Shown here: one piece after another, positions 35,282 through 43,813 of the stretch
Position numbering within the stretch: the first letter of the stretch is position 1
How the letters are laid out: every line of letters begins with the position of its first letter
Origin: Meridianimarinicoccus sp. MJW13
GTDB lineage: Bacteria; Pseudomonadota; Alphaproteobacteria; Rhodobacterales; Rhodobacteraceae
Length of the DNA: 64,000 nucleotides
Reading direction: 5' to 3'
Assembly: GCF_014901205.1 (NCBI RefSeq)
Contig: NZ_JACNMU010000004.1
Span: 355,841-419,840, forward strand
Program-made: the position numbers and the translations under genes
The notes under the pieces: generated by a model
What the model saw: the letters and a program-made list of their open reading frames with translations, nothing else
Databases searched by the model: none
What the model was told of the DNA's origin: nothing

Positions 35282-37783
35282 ATGAAAACAGAAGTCAAAG
35301 CACTGGTTGTTGGTGGTGGGGCTGTCGGCGCGTCCATAGCCTATCATCTGGCCCGCGCGGGCTGGGACGACGTGATGCTGCTGGAACGGGACGAGCTGAC
35401 CAGCGGATCGACGTGGCACGCGGCGGGGCTGCTGCCGCTGTTCAACATGTCCTATGCCACGACGCATATCCACAAGTACTCGGTCGATTTCTACAAGATG
35501 CTGGAGGCCGAGACCGGGTTGAATGCCGGGTTCTCGGTGGTGGGCAACCTGCGCATGGCGCAGACGCAGGCGCGCATGGATGAATACATGCTCTATGCCT
35601 CGACGGCCGAAACCGCGGGCGTGCCCTATGAATGGCTGACCCCGGCCCAGATCAAGGAGCGGTGGCCGCTGGTGCGCACCGAAGATCTGAAGGGCGCGAT
35701 CTATCACCCGACCGATGGCTACATCAATCCGGCGGATGTGACGATGGCCATGGCCAAGGGCGCCCGTCAGCGCGGCGTTGTCATTGAACGCAAGTGGCAG
35801 GTCGATGGCTATCGCTGGAACGGGCAGGCCTGGGAAGTCACCTGCACCCGCACCGCCGACAAGGGCGGCAATCTGATCGCGACCGAGGAACAGGTGGTCA
35901 TCACCGCCGAGCATGTGGTCACCGCCACCGGCAACCACGCGCAGCGCACCGCGCGACTTCTGGGGTTGAAGATCCCGGCGATCCCGGTGGAACACCAGTT
36001 CATCGTGACCGAGCCCGACCCGGCCTTGGTGGAATATCGCAAGACACATGGCGAACACCCGGTCCTGCGCGATGCCGACGCCAAGTGGTACGTGCGCGAA
36101 GAACGCGGCGGCTGGATCCTTGGCCCCTATGAGCGCAACGCACCTGCGCGGTTCGAATACGGCGTGCCCGACAGTTTCCGCGCCGACCTTTTCCCGCTGG
36201 ATCTGGAGCGGATCGAGGAGGAATACATGTCGATGATCCACCGGATTCCGTCGTCGGAAACCGTGGGTCTGAAGGATGATTTCAACGGCCCGATCTGCTA
36301 CACGCCGGACGGCAATCCGCTGGTCGGTCCGGCGCCGGGGCTGCGCAACATGTGGCTGGCCGAAGGCTTCAGCTTCGGCATCACCGCGGCGGGCGGCACC
36401 GGGTATTACCTGGCGCAGATGATGGTGGACGGCGAGGCCGAGATCGACATGGCCTCGCTTGATCCCAAGCGCTACGGGCGGTGGATGACCACCGAATACG
36501 CGGCGCGCAAGAACGAGGAATGCTACGACCACGTTTATATCCTGCACCACCCCGACGAGGAACGCCCGGCCTGTCGGCCCCTGCGCACCGCGCCGGCCTA
36601 TGACCGTCAGGCGGCGCGCGGCGCACAATTCGGGCAGGTCAACGGCTGGGAGCGGCCCAATTATTTCGGCCCGCTGGGGGCGCATGACAATTTCGACCAC
36701 GACTCTCGCAGTTTCCGGCGCGGCGACTGGTGGCAATATGCCGAGGCCGAGGCGCGTGCGATCCGCGAGGGTGTCGGACTGATCGACGCCACCGCCTTTG
36801 CCAAGCACCGGGTATCGGGCGCGGGCGCCACCGAGTTTCTGGATTGGTTCACCTGCAACAAGCTGCCCAGGATCGGCCGGATCAACCTGACCTACGCGCT
36901 GACAAGTGCAGGCACGACGCGCACCGAATACACCATCGTCCGCCAGCACGAGAACGTATACTATCTTGTCTCGGCCGGGGCCTGGGTGACCTATGACGCG
37001 GACTACCTGCAAAAGGCGGCCGAGGATTTCATGGACCGCACCGGCAAGTTGGTACTGGTGCAGGATGTCACCACCCAATGGGGCGTGTTCGCCATCGCCG
37101 GCCCGAAGTCGCGCGATGTGCTGAAGGCGGTGCTCAAGGATGCCGATCCGGACACCGCCCTGTCCAACAAGCGGTTCCCCTGGCTGTCGGCCCGCGAGAT
37201 CGAACTGGGCATGTGCCCCACGATGGCGATCCGTGTCGCCTATACCGGCGAGTTGGGATGGGAGTTGCACCACCCGATCGAGATGCAGAATTACCTGTTC
37301 GACCTGCTGGAAAACGCCGGTGCGGCGCACGGCATGAAGCTGGTGGGCGCACGGGCGCAGAACTGGCTGCGGCAGGAGAAATCCTATCGCGCCTTCGGCA
37401 CCGAACTGGGCCGCGACGCCACCCCCGCCGAGGCCGGTCTGGACCGCTTCATCGACTTGGACAAGGACTTCTTCGGCAAGCAGGCAATGCTGGATCTGGG
37501 CATCCGGTCGAAATGCGTGACCCTGCTGATCGACGGGCCCGAGGATGCCGACCCCTGGGGTCGCGAGGCGCTGTATGACGGCAACACGCGTGTCGGACGC
37601 CTGACATCGGGCGGCTATTCCGTGGCCTTCGGCAAATCCATTGGCATGGGCTATGTGGCGCCGGACCTGGCGGCTCCCGGCACCCGCCTGAAGGTCAAGA
37701 TGTTTGACCAACTGTGGGATGCCGAGGTGACCGAGGACAGCCCCTATGATCCGACCAATGCCACCATTCGCTTGAACGGATAG
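35282..37783 (+). CDS. FAD-dependent oxidoreductase fused to GcvT, dimethylglycine/sarcosine dehydrogenase-like
   Basis: The start is ATG 35282 with AGGAGG upstream. The 833-residue protein has an N-terminal DAO/FAD domain (KALVVGGGAVGASIAYHLAR at residues 6-25, then SGSTWHAAGLLP), the FAO_M linker around residues 375-430, a GcvT tetrahydrofolate-binding domain from about 435 (AIREGVGLIDATAFAKHRV, then TRTEYTIVRQ) and a GcvT C-terminal barrel (GNTRVGRLTSGGYSVAFGKS near 775). This architecture oxidatively demethylates N-methylated glycines and passes the methyl group to folate, as in dimethylglycine and sarcosine dehydrogenases of glycine betaine catabolism. Which N-methyl substrate it uses cannot be decided from sequence. 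It is monocistronic here. Confidence 0.85.
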   Translation: MKTEVKALVVGGGAVGASIAYHLARAGWDDVMLLERDELTSGSTWHAAGLLPLFNMSYATTHIHKYSVDFYKMLEAETGLNAGFSVVGNLRMAQTQARMDEYMLYASTAETAGVPYEWLTPAQIKERWPLVRTEDLKGAIYHPTDGYINPADVTMAMAKGARQRGVVIERKWQVDGYRWNGQAWEVTCTRTADKGGNLIATEEQVVITAEHVVTATGNHAQRTARLLGLKIPAIPVEHQFIVTEPDPALVEYRKTHGEHPVLRDADAKWYVREERGGWILGPYERNAPARFEYGVPDSFRADLFPLDLERIEEEYMSMIHRIPSSETVGLKDDFNGPICYTPDGNPLVGPAPGLRNMWLAEGFSFGITAAGGTGYYLAQMMVDGEAEIDMASLDPKRYGRWMTTEYAARKNEECYDHVYILHHPDEERPACRPLRTAPAYDRQAARGAQFGQVNGWERPNYFGPLGAHDNFDHDSRSFRRGDWWQYAEAEARAIREGVGLIDATAFAKHRVSGAGATEFLDWFTCNKLPRIGRINLTYALTSAGTTRTEYTIVRQHENVYYLVSAGAWVTYDADYLQKAAEDFMDRTGKLVLVQDVTTQWGVFAIAGPKSRDVLKAVLKDADPDTALSNKRFPWLSAREIELGMCPTMAIRVAYTGELGWELHHPIEMQNYLFDLLENAGAAHGMKLVGARAQNWLRQEKSYRAFGTELGRDATPAEAGLDRFIDLDKDFFGKQAMLDLGIRSKCVTLLIDGPEDADPWGREALYDGNTRVGRLTSGGYSVAFGKSIGMGYVAPDLAAPGTRLKVKMFDQLWDAEVTEDSPYDPTNATIRLNG

Positions 37784-37801
37784 ACAGCCGGGGCGTCGGG
37801 G

Positions 37802-38140
37802 CTAGCCGGCGCTCAAATCGTCATAGGCGCGCAGGGCCTTGGCCGAATACATCAGCGACGGCCCGCCGCCCATCTGCACGGCCATGGCCAGCACGTCCGC
37901 GATTTCCTCGCGGGTGGCGCCAAGCTTGACCAGCGCGTCCATGTGGAAACCGATGCACGGCTCGCAGCGATCCGCAACGGCGATGCCGAGGGCGACGAAC
38001 TCCAGCGTCTTGGTGTCCACGGCAGAGCCGGTCTTGGCCGCCTTGCTGAGGGCGCCAAAGCCCTTGGCCGCTTCGGGAATGGCAGTGTTCAGCGCGCGCA
38101 ACTGTTCGCGCATGTCCTTGTTCTTGTCTTGCCACGACAT
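37802..38140 (-). CDS. Carboxymuconolactone decarboxylase family (AhpD-like) protein
   Basis: The 112-residue protein is a complete single CMD domain. It carries the CXXC redox pair and histidine in RCEPCIGFHMDALVKLGAT at about residues 58-75, with EEIADVLAMAVQMGGGPSLMYS following. AhpD-like members of this size form oligomers with thiol peroxidase-linked activity, although many have no known substrate. It is convergent with the dimethylglycine dehydrogenase-like gene (18 bp) and codirectional with the ABC transporter operon upstream. A 14-bp palindrome, GGCGGGATCCCGCC at 38224-38237, lies in its upstream region. Confidence 0.8.
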   Translation of the reverse strand: MSWQDKNKDMREQLRALNTAIPEAAKGFGALSKAAKTGSAVDTKTLEFVALGIAVADRCEPCIGFHMDALVKLGATREEIADVLAMAVQMGGGPSLMYSAKALRAYDDLSAG

Positions 38141-38269
38141 GAGGTCGCCCTTTCACTCTGGAATATGTGCATGGGTTGCGACCATTCTCGTCGTACGGCA
38201 ACGCGACAGGAGCGCACAGGGGGGGCGGGATCCCGCCGCACCAGCAGCCTGAGCCGCCGGCAGGGACAG

Positions 38270-38295
38270 CCGCCCGCACCCGAAGGGGCGGGCGG
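38270..38295 (-). terminator. GC-rich hairpin after the BMP-family gene
   Basis: On the minus strand CCGCCCGC and GCGGGCGG pair around an inner CCC-TTC-GGG hairpin, 8 bp past the stop of the binding-protein gene. The stem is strong but has no T run, so it is a terminator or 3'-end stabiliser for the operon. Confidence 0.55.
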
Positions 38296-38303
38296 TCGTG
38301 GGA

Positions 38304-39380
38304 TCAGTTGGGCACGTCGCCTTCGATGCCTTCGACGTAGAAGGTCATGCCGGCCAGTGTGCCGTCGTCGGCCACTTCGCCTTCGGCCAGCCAGGGTGTG
38401 CCGTCTTGCTTGTTCAGCGGGCCGGTGAACGGGTGGTAGGCACCCGAGGCGATGTCATCGCGCATCTTGGCTGCTTCGGCACGCACGTCTTCGGGGATCA
38501 CTTCGCTGAATTCGCCGATGCCGACCATGCCCTCGGTGATGCCGTACCAGGTGTTCACCGACTCCCATGTGCCATCCATGACGGCCTGCACACGCTCGAT
38601 GTAATAGGGCGCCCATTCGTCGATGATCGAGGACAGGCGCGGTTCGGGCGCGAATTCGATCATGTCAGCCGCCTGGCCAAAGCCGTAGCCGCCCTGTTTT
38701 TCCAGTGTCGCCAGCGGCGCGGTGGAATCGGTGTGGGCCAGGATCACGTCAACACCCTGGTCCAGCATGGCCTGGGTGGCGTCGGCTTCCTTGCCCGGAT
38801 CGAACCAGGTGTAAAGCCAGATCACGTTGAGTGTGACATCCGGATTGGCCTTCTTGGCGTGGATATGGGTCGAGTTGATACCGCGGATGACCTCGGGGAT
38901 CGGGAACGAGGCGATATAGCCGATCTTGTTGGTCTTGGTCATCGCCCCGGCGATATAGCCGGTGACAGCGCGGCCTTCATAGAACCGCGCGGAATAGACC
39001 GAGACGTTGGGCGCGGTCTTGAAGCCGGTGGCGTGTTCGAACTTCACGTTCGGAAACTTCTTGGCGACGTTGATGGTCGGATCCATGTAGCCGAAGGAGG
39101 TGGTGAAGATCAGGTCGACACCGGACAGCGCCATCTGGGTCATCACGCGTTCCGCATCGGCACCCTCGGGAACCGATTCCTGTTCGACCACCTCGACGGC
39201 ATCGCCGAAGTGTTCCTTCATCTTCATCGCCGCCTCGTGGTGGTGCTGGGACCAGCCGCCGTCGTTGGCGGGGCCGACGTAGATGAAGCCCACCTTCACC
39301 GGATCCTCGGCGATGGCCGGTGCCGCGACACCGACCGCCACGACCGCCGCGGCGAGCACGGCTTTCAATGTTTGCATCAT
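38304..39380 (-). CDS. BMP family ABC transporter substrate-binding protein
   Basis: The start is ATG 39380 with AAGGAG 7 bp upstream. The 358-residue protein has a signal peptide of about 24 residues (ALAAAVVAVGVAAPAIA-like) and is periplasmic. The BMP/PnrA domain follows: VKVGFIYVGPANDGGWSQHH near residue 28, SGVDLIFTTSFGYMDP near 85, GYIASFPIPEVIRGIN near 145 and DVILAHTDSTAPL near 198. PnrA-type proteins bind purine nucleosides. It is the last gene of the operon containing the ATPase and two permeases, from which it is separated by an ion channel gene. With xdhC in the operon, purines or nucleosides are the most likely ligand. Confidence 0.87.
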   Translation of the reverse strand: MMQTLKAVLAAAVVAVGVAAPAIAEDPVKVGFIYVGPANDGGWSQHHHEAAMKMKEHFGDAVEVVEQESVPEGADAERVMTQMALSGVDLIFTTSFGYMDPTINVAKKFPNVKFEHATGFKTAPNVSVYSARFYEGRAVTGYIAGAMTKTNKIGYIASFPIPEVIRGINSTHIHAKKANPDVTLNVIWLYTWFDPGKEADATQAMLDQGVDVILAHTDSTAPLATLEKQGGYGFGQAADMIEFAPEPRLSSIIDEWAPYYIERVQAVMDGTWESVNTWYGITEGMVGIGEFSEVIPEDVRAEAAKMRDDIASGAYHPFTGPLNKQDGTPWLAEGEVADDGTLAGMTFYVEGIEGDVPN

Positions 39381-39382
39381 GT

Positions 39383-40210
39383 TCAAGTTCTCCTTGTTGG
39401 TTTTCTTTTCAACGGCGCAAGATCCTTGCGGATCTCGCGTTCGATTTCCTCGTGCAGTTCGGTCTCCACCTCGCGTTCGACCTCGGCTTCTACCTTTTTC
39501 TCGATGGTGCCTTCCAGTTCGGTGTTGATCAGCGCGGTGGTGATGATCGCGGTGGGCACGGCGATGACACCCAGCCCAATGAACAGGATTGCGGTGGTAA
39601 ACAGCCGCCCTTCGGTGGTGATCGGGTAGATGTCGCCATAGCCCACGGTGGTGAAGCTGACCACTGCCCACCACAGGCTGATCGGGATCGACGAAAATGC
39701 CTCGGGCTGGGCGTCATGTTCGAAGATATAGATGCCGACCGCCGCGATATAGAGGATGATGGCCGCCAGGAAGGCAAAGACCATCAATTCGCCGCGGCTG
39801 TGGGCCAGCGCCAGCTCCAGCCGCCGCAGCGCGCGGTTGGCGTGCAGCAGCTTCAGCAGGCGCACCAGCCGCAGCAACCGAAGCGATCGGATGGCGGCCC
39901 ATTGCTGCTGCACGATCAGCAGCGCCGGCAGGCAGGCCAGAAAATCCACGATGCCCCAGAAACTGAAGATGTATTTCAGCCGGTTGGGGGCGCAGTAGAC
40001 GCGGGCGATGTATTCCACCAGAAACACGAAGAGCACAAAGATCTCGAACCAGAACAACAGCGCATGGGCCCAGGACGGCAGGCTGGGCACGGTTTCCAGC
40101 GAAATGCTCAGCCCCGACGCCACGATCAGTCCCTGGTGGACCAGCGCAATCGCGCGCGAGTGGTCCGGGTGCACCCCGTCCAGGATCTCGATGTATTCTT
40201 CGCGGCGCAT
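39383..40210 (-). CDS. Voltage-gated potassium channel, six-transmembrane
   Basis: The 275-residue protein has six hydrophobic segments, an S4-like helix with regular basic residues (RSLRLLRLVRLLKLLHANRA near residues 108-127) and the potassium selectivity filter TTVGYGD near residue 192 between S5 and S6. The C-terminal 55 residues are highly charged and probably coiled coil (EKKVEAEVEREVETELHEEI). This is a complete Kv-type channel of the inner membrane. It lies 28 bp after a permease gene and 2 bp before the binding-protein gene, so it is embedded in a nucleoside-type ABC operon, an unusual place for a channel. Confidence 0.88.
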   Translation of the reverse strand: MRREEYIEILDGVHPDHSRAIALVHQGLIVASGLSISLETVPSLPSWAHALLFWFEIFVLFVFLVEYIARVYCAPNRLKYIFSFWGIVDFLACLPALLIVQQQWAAIRSLRLLRLVRLLKLLHANRALRRLELALAHSRGELMVFAFLAAIILYIAAVGIYIFEHDAQPEAFSSIPISLWWAVVSFTTVGYGDIYPITTEGRLFTTAILFIGLGVIAVPTAIITTALINTELEGTIEKKVEAEVEREVETELHEEIEREIRKDLAPLKRKPTRRT

Positions 40211-40238
40211 GTGCGGTCAGGTGGCCTTTTCGTCCGGG

Positions 40239-41165
40239 TCAGGTGGATGCGTGGAAGACGCGGCCAAGGGCGGCCGGTGCGTTCAGCGCGGCGCGGCGGC
40301 GGTCTGCCGACATGATGACCAGCACAAGGATGGTAATCAGGTAGGGCGACATGGACAACAGCTCGACCGGCACCTTCAGGCCCGCCGCCTGCAGGTTCAG
40401 CTGCAACACGGTGACGCCGCCGAACAGATAGGCCCCCAGCAGCACGCGCCAGGGTTTCCAGGCGCCGAACACCACCAGTGCCAGCGCGATCCAGCCCGCG
40501 CCCGCGGTCATGCCCTCGGTCCATTGCGGCACGCGCACGAGGCTGAGGTAAGCACCGCCCAGACCGGCGCAGGCACCGCCGAACAGGATTGCCAGAAAGC
40601 GGATGCGCACCACCTTGTAGCCAAGGGCATGGGCGGCCTCGTGGCTTTCGCCGACCGCGCGCAGGATCAGACCGGCGCGGCTGAACTTCAGGAAGGCCCA
40701 GACCGCGGCCACCAGCGCCAACGCCACGTAGACGGTGACGTCATGGCTGAACAGCACCGGACCGACGAAGGGAATGTCCGACAGGATGCCCAGGTTGACC
40801 GAACCGATGGCGGGCGGCTTGATGCCCACGTAGCCTTGTCCGATCAGGGCCGAGAACCCCAGCCCGAACAGCGTCAGCGCCAGCCCGGTCGCCACCTGGT
40901 TGGACAGCAGGTATTGCGTCAGCACGGCGAAGATCACCGACAGGGTCGCGCCCCCAAGGGCCGCGCCGACAAACCCCAGGAAGGGGCTGCCGGTTTCCAC
41001 GGCGACAGCAAAGCCGCAGATGGCACCGGTGATCATCATCCCCTCGACGCCAAGGTTCAGGACGCCGGATTTCTCGACCACCAGCTCACCGATGGCGGCC
41101 AGCAGGATCGGGGTCGAGGCCACCATGAGCGAGGCCAGCAGAAGCTCGATTGATATAGCACCCAT
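40239..41165 (-). CDS. ABC transporter permease, nucleoside/BMP type (second permease)
   Basis: ATG 41165 overlaps the stop of the preceding permease (TGATG); the longer frame upstream is the shadow of that gene. The 308-residue protein has about eight membrane segments and the BPD_transp_2 motifs VVEKSGVLNLGVEGMMITGA near residue 27 and RAVGESHEAAHALGYKV near 190 (the coupling EAA-like loop). This pattern is that of YufQ/NupQ-like permeases working with a PnrA-type binding protein. It forms a heterodimer with the neighbouring 361-residue permease. Confidence 0.87.
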   Translation of the reverse strand: MGAISIELLLASLMVASTPILLAAIGELVVEKSGVLNLGVEGMMITGAICGFAVAVETGSPFLGFVGAALGGATLSVIFAVLTQYLLSNQVATGLALTLFGLGFSALIGQGYVGIKPPAIGSVNLGILSDIPFVGPVLFSHDVTVYVALALVAAVWAFLKFSRAGLILRAVGESHEAAHALGYKVVRIRFLAILFGGACAGLGGAYLSLVRVPQWTEGMTAGAGWIALALVVFGAWKPWRVLLGAYLFGGVTVLQLNLQAAGLKVPVELLSMSPYLITILVLVIMSADRRRAALNAPAALGRVFHAST

Positions 41166-42250
41166 CACGCCACCTCGGATTTGATCAGGCGAATGCGGAA
41201 GTTGGTCAGAACGTCCACCGCCAGCAGGAAGAACAGCAACATGCCCTGGAAGGCCTGGATCGCTGCTGCCGGAAGTCCCAGCATGAATTGCGCCAGCTCG
41301 CCGCCGATATAGGTCAGCGCCATCAGCAGCCCGGCCAGCAGGATGCCCACCGGATGCAGGCGGCCCAGGAAGGCCACGATGATGGCGGTGAAGCCGTAGT
41401 TCGAGCCGAAGTCGATGCTCAGTTGCCCCGCCGGGCCAGACACCTCGAACATGCCCGCCAATCCGGCCAACGCGCCGGAAAGGCCAAGGCATGTGACGAT
41501 CAGCCGGGTCGGGTTCACGCCGCTGAACCGCGCCGCGCGCGGCGCAGCCCCGGTCAGGCGGATCTGGTAGCCCAACATGTGCCGGGCCAGCAGGACATAG
41601 GCGCCGATCACCGCGATGAAGGCCGCGACCACACCCCAGTGCATGCCGGTGCCGGGGAACAACTCGACGTTGGCTGCCGCGTCCCAGTGCTGGAAATTGC
41701 GCGAGCCGGGAAAGCCGCCGCCGTCGGGGCTGCGCAGAAGGCCCAGCGAGACCGAGGCCAGAAGCTGTTCGGCCACATAGACCAGCAGCAGCGACACGAG
41801 GATCTCGTTGGTGTTGAATTTCGTCTTCAGGATCGCCGGGATCATTGCCCAGGCCCAGCCGCCCAGGGCGCCAGCCAGCACCATCAGCGGAAAGATCAGC
41901 GGCGATTCAGACGGGTAGAGCGCCAGTCCGACGCCGCCGCCGCAGATCGCGCCCATGATGTATTGACCTTCGGCGCCGATGTTCCAGATGCCGGCCTTGA
42001 AGCCAAGGCTCAACCCGATGGCGATCAGGATCAGCGGCCCGGCCTTTACCAGAAGCTGCGGCCGCGAGTAGCTGGCGAATTGTTCGTTGAAGAGCGGATC
42101 GTAGAAGATCGTGCGGATGGCCTCGACCGGATCCTTGCCAAGGGCGGCAAACATCAGCCCCCCGGCAATCACGGTGGCCAGAACCGCGACCAGCGGCGTC
42201 AGCGCGGTCCACAGACGGGACGGGGTGGGGCGCTTTTCAAGGCGGATCAT
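41165..42250 (-). CDS. ABC transporter permease, nucleoside/BMP type (first permease)
   Basis: The 361-residue permease has nine or so membrane segments and the family landmarks SLGFKAGIWNIGAEGQYIMG near residue 80, FNTNEILVSLLLVYVAEQLL near 142 and the coupling region TGAAPRAARFSGVNPTRL near 236. These match YufP-like permeases of purine-nucleoside importers. It begins 21 bp after the ATPase gene and overlaps the second permease by one base. Confidence 0.87.
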   Translation of the reverse strand: MIRLEKRPTPSRLWTALTPLVAVLATVIAGGLMFAALGKDPVEAIRTIFYDPLFNEQFASYSRPQLLVKAGPLILIAIGLSLGFKAGIWNIGAEGQYIMGAICGGGVGLALYPSESPLIFPLMVLAGALGGWAWAMIPAILKTKFNTNEILVSLLLVYVAEQLLASVSLGLLRSPDGGGFPGSRNFQHWDAAANVELFPGTGMHWGVVAAFIAVIGAYVLLARHMLGYQIRLTGAAPRAARFSGVNPTRLIVTCLGLSGALAGLAGMFEVSGPAGQLSIDFGSNYGFTAIIVAFLGRLHPVGILLAGLLMALTYIGGELAQFMLGLPAAAIQAFQGMLLFFLLAVDVLTNFRIRLIKSEVA

Positions 42251-42271
42251 CGGGCGGCTCCTTGTGGGGCG

Positions 42272-43813
42272 CTAGGCTTCGGCATGATGTGCGGTGTCCA
42301 TGTCATGAGCGCCGCCCATCATCAGGCCGATTTCTTCCAGGCTCAGCCCGGCGGCAGGGCGCGGTTCGGTCAGGCGGCCTTCGTTCAGGGCCGCGAAATT
42401 GTCTGCAATCTCAAGTATTTCCTCAAGATCCTGGCTGATGACGATCAGCGCGGTGCCCTGTTCGGCCAAATCCAGCAGGGCCTGCCGGATCGCGGCGGCG
42501 GCGGCGGCATCCACGCCCCAGGTCGGCTGGTTCACCACCAGCGCGCGGGGATTTTGCAGCACCTCCCGGCCGATCACGAATTTCTGCAGGTTGCCGCCAG
42601 ACAGGGCACGGGCGGCCACATGGCTGCCCGGCGTGCGCACGTCGAAATCGGCGATGATCTTTTTCGCGAACTCCCGGGTCTTCGGCCAGTCCAGCATACC
42701 GTTGCGCACCAGAGACATGCGCGGGTCGCCGGTCAGCATCGCGTTTTCCACAAGGCTCATGTCGGGTGCTGCGGCATGGCCCAGACGTTCTTCGGGCGCG
42801 GTCAGCAGCCCCATCGCGCGGCGCTGGCGTGGGCCGAGGGCGGCGATGTCCTGACCTTCAAAGAACAACGTGCCCGCCGGGGCGCGGCTTTCGCCCGACA
42901 GAACGTCCAGCAATTCGTCCTGTCCGTTGCCCGCAACCCCGCCGATGCCCAGGATTTCGCCGGACCGAACCTGCATCTGGATGCTCTTCAACGCGGTGCC
43001 GAACTGGCGCTCCGAGGGCAGACTCAGCCCACGCGCCTCCAGCAGCACCTCGCCGCGCGTGCCTGCGGCGCGGGCCGGGGTTTGCAGGGTGGCACCGACC
43101 ATCAGTTCGGCCATGGCGCGGGCCGAGGTTTCGCGCGGGATGCAATCGCCCACCACCTTGCCGTGGCGCAGCACAGTGGCCGCGTCGCAGAGGCTGCGGA
43201 TTTCATCCAGCTTGTGCGAAATATAGAGGATCGCGGTGCCTTCCGCCGACAGGGTGCGCAGGGTGGTGAACAGCATGTCCACCTCTTGCGGGGTCAGCAC
43301 CGAGGTCGGCTCGTCCATGATCAGCAGCTTGGGATTCTGCAACAGGCAGCGGATGATCTCGACCCGCTGGCGTTCGCCCACCGACAGGTCACCGACGCGT
43401 CGGGACGGGTCCAGCGGCAGGCCATATTCTTCCGAGACCGAGCGGATGCGTTCAGACAGATCGCGCCGGGGCGGCGGGTCTTCCATGCCCAGGGCGATGT
43501 TTTCGGCCACGTCCAGCGCCTCGAACAGCGAGAAATGCTGGAACACCATGGCCACGCCGCGCCGACGCGCTTCCGAGGGTTTGGCAGGCATGTAGGCTTC
43601 GCCGTGCAACTCCATCCGGCCGGCGTCGGGTTTGACCAACCCGTAGATGGTCTTGACGAGGGTCGATTTCCCGGCGCCGTTTTCGCCCAGCAGCGCGTGG
43701 ATTTCCCCCGGCGCGATCGAGAAACCGACCTGGTCGTTGGCGACAACGCCGGGATAGGCCTTGGTCAGACCCTCCAGCAACAGCAGGGGTGTTTGGGCAG
43801 GCTCAAAACTCAT
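42272..43813 (-). CDS. ABC transporter ATPase with two nucleotide-binding domains, nucleoside import type
   Basis: The start is ATG 43813, 11 bp inside the xdhC gene. The 513-residue protein has two ABC domains. The first has Walker A GENGAGKSTLVKTIYG near residue 40, signature LSVGERQRVEI near 145 and Walker B KLLIMDEPTSVLTPQE near 163. The second has a degenerate Walker A (GIGGVAGNGQDELLDVL near 290) and signature ALSGGNLQKFVIGREV near 405, as usual in YufO/sugar-type tandem ATPases. It powers the import complex made with the two permeases and the BMP protein downstream. Confidence 0.9.
   Translation of the reverse strand: MSFEPAQTPLLLLEGLTKAYPGVVANDQVGFSIAPGEIHALLGENGAGKSTLVKTIYGLVKPDAGRMELHGEAYMPAKPSEARRRGVAMVFQHFSLFEALDVAENIALGMEDPPPRRDLSERIRSVSEEYGLPLDPSRRVGDLSVGERQRVEIIRCLLQNPKLLIMDEPTSVLTPQEVDMLFTTLRTLSAEGTAILYISHKLDEIRSLCDAATVLRHGKVVGDCIPRETSARAMAELMVGATLQTPARAAGTRGEVLLEARGLSLPSERQFGTALKSIQMQVRSGEILGIGGVAGNGQDELLDVLSGESRAPAGTLFFEGQDIAALGPRQRRAMGLLTAPEERLGHAAAPDMSLVENAMLTGDPRMSLVRNGMLDWPKTREFAKKIIADFDVRTPGSHVAARALSGGNLQKFVIGREVLQNPRALVVNQPTWGVDAAAAAAIRQALLDLAEQGTALIVISQDLEEILEIADNFAALNEGRLTEPRPAAGLSLEEIGLMMGGAHDMDTAHHAEA

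Noticed and set aside
34868..37711. 947-residue minus-strand frame opposite the dimethylglycine dehydrogenase-like gene
   Set aside because: It is an antisense shadow; the opposite strand carries complete FAD and GcvT domains.
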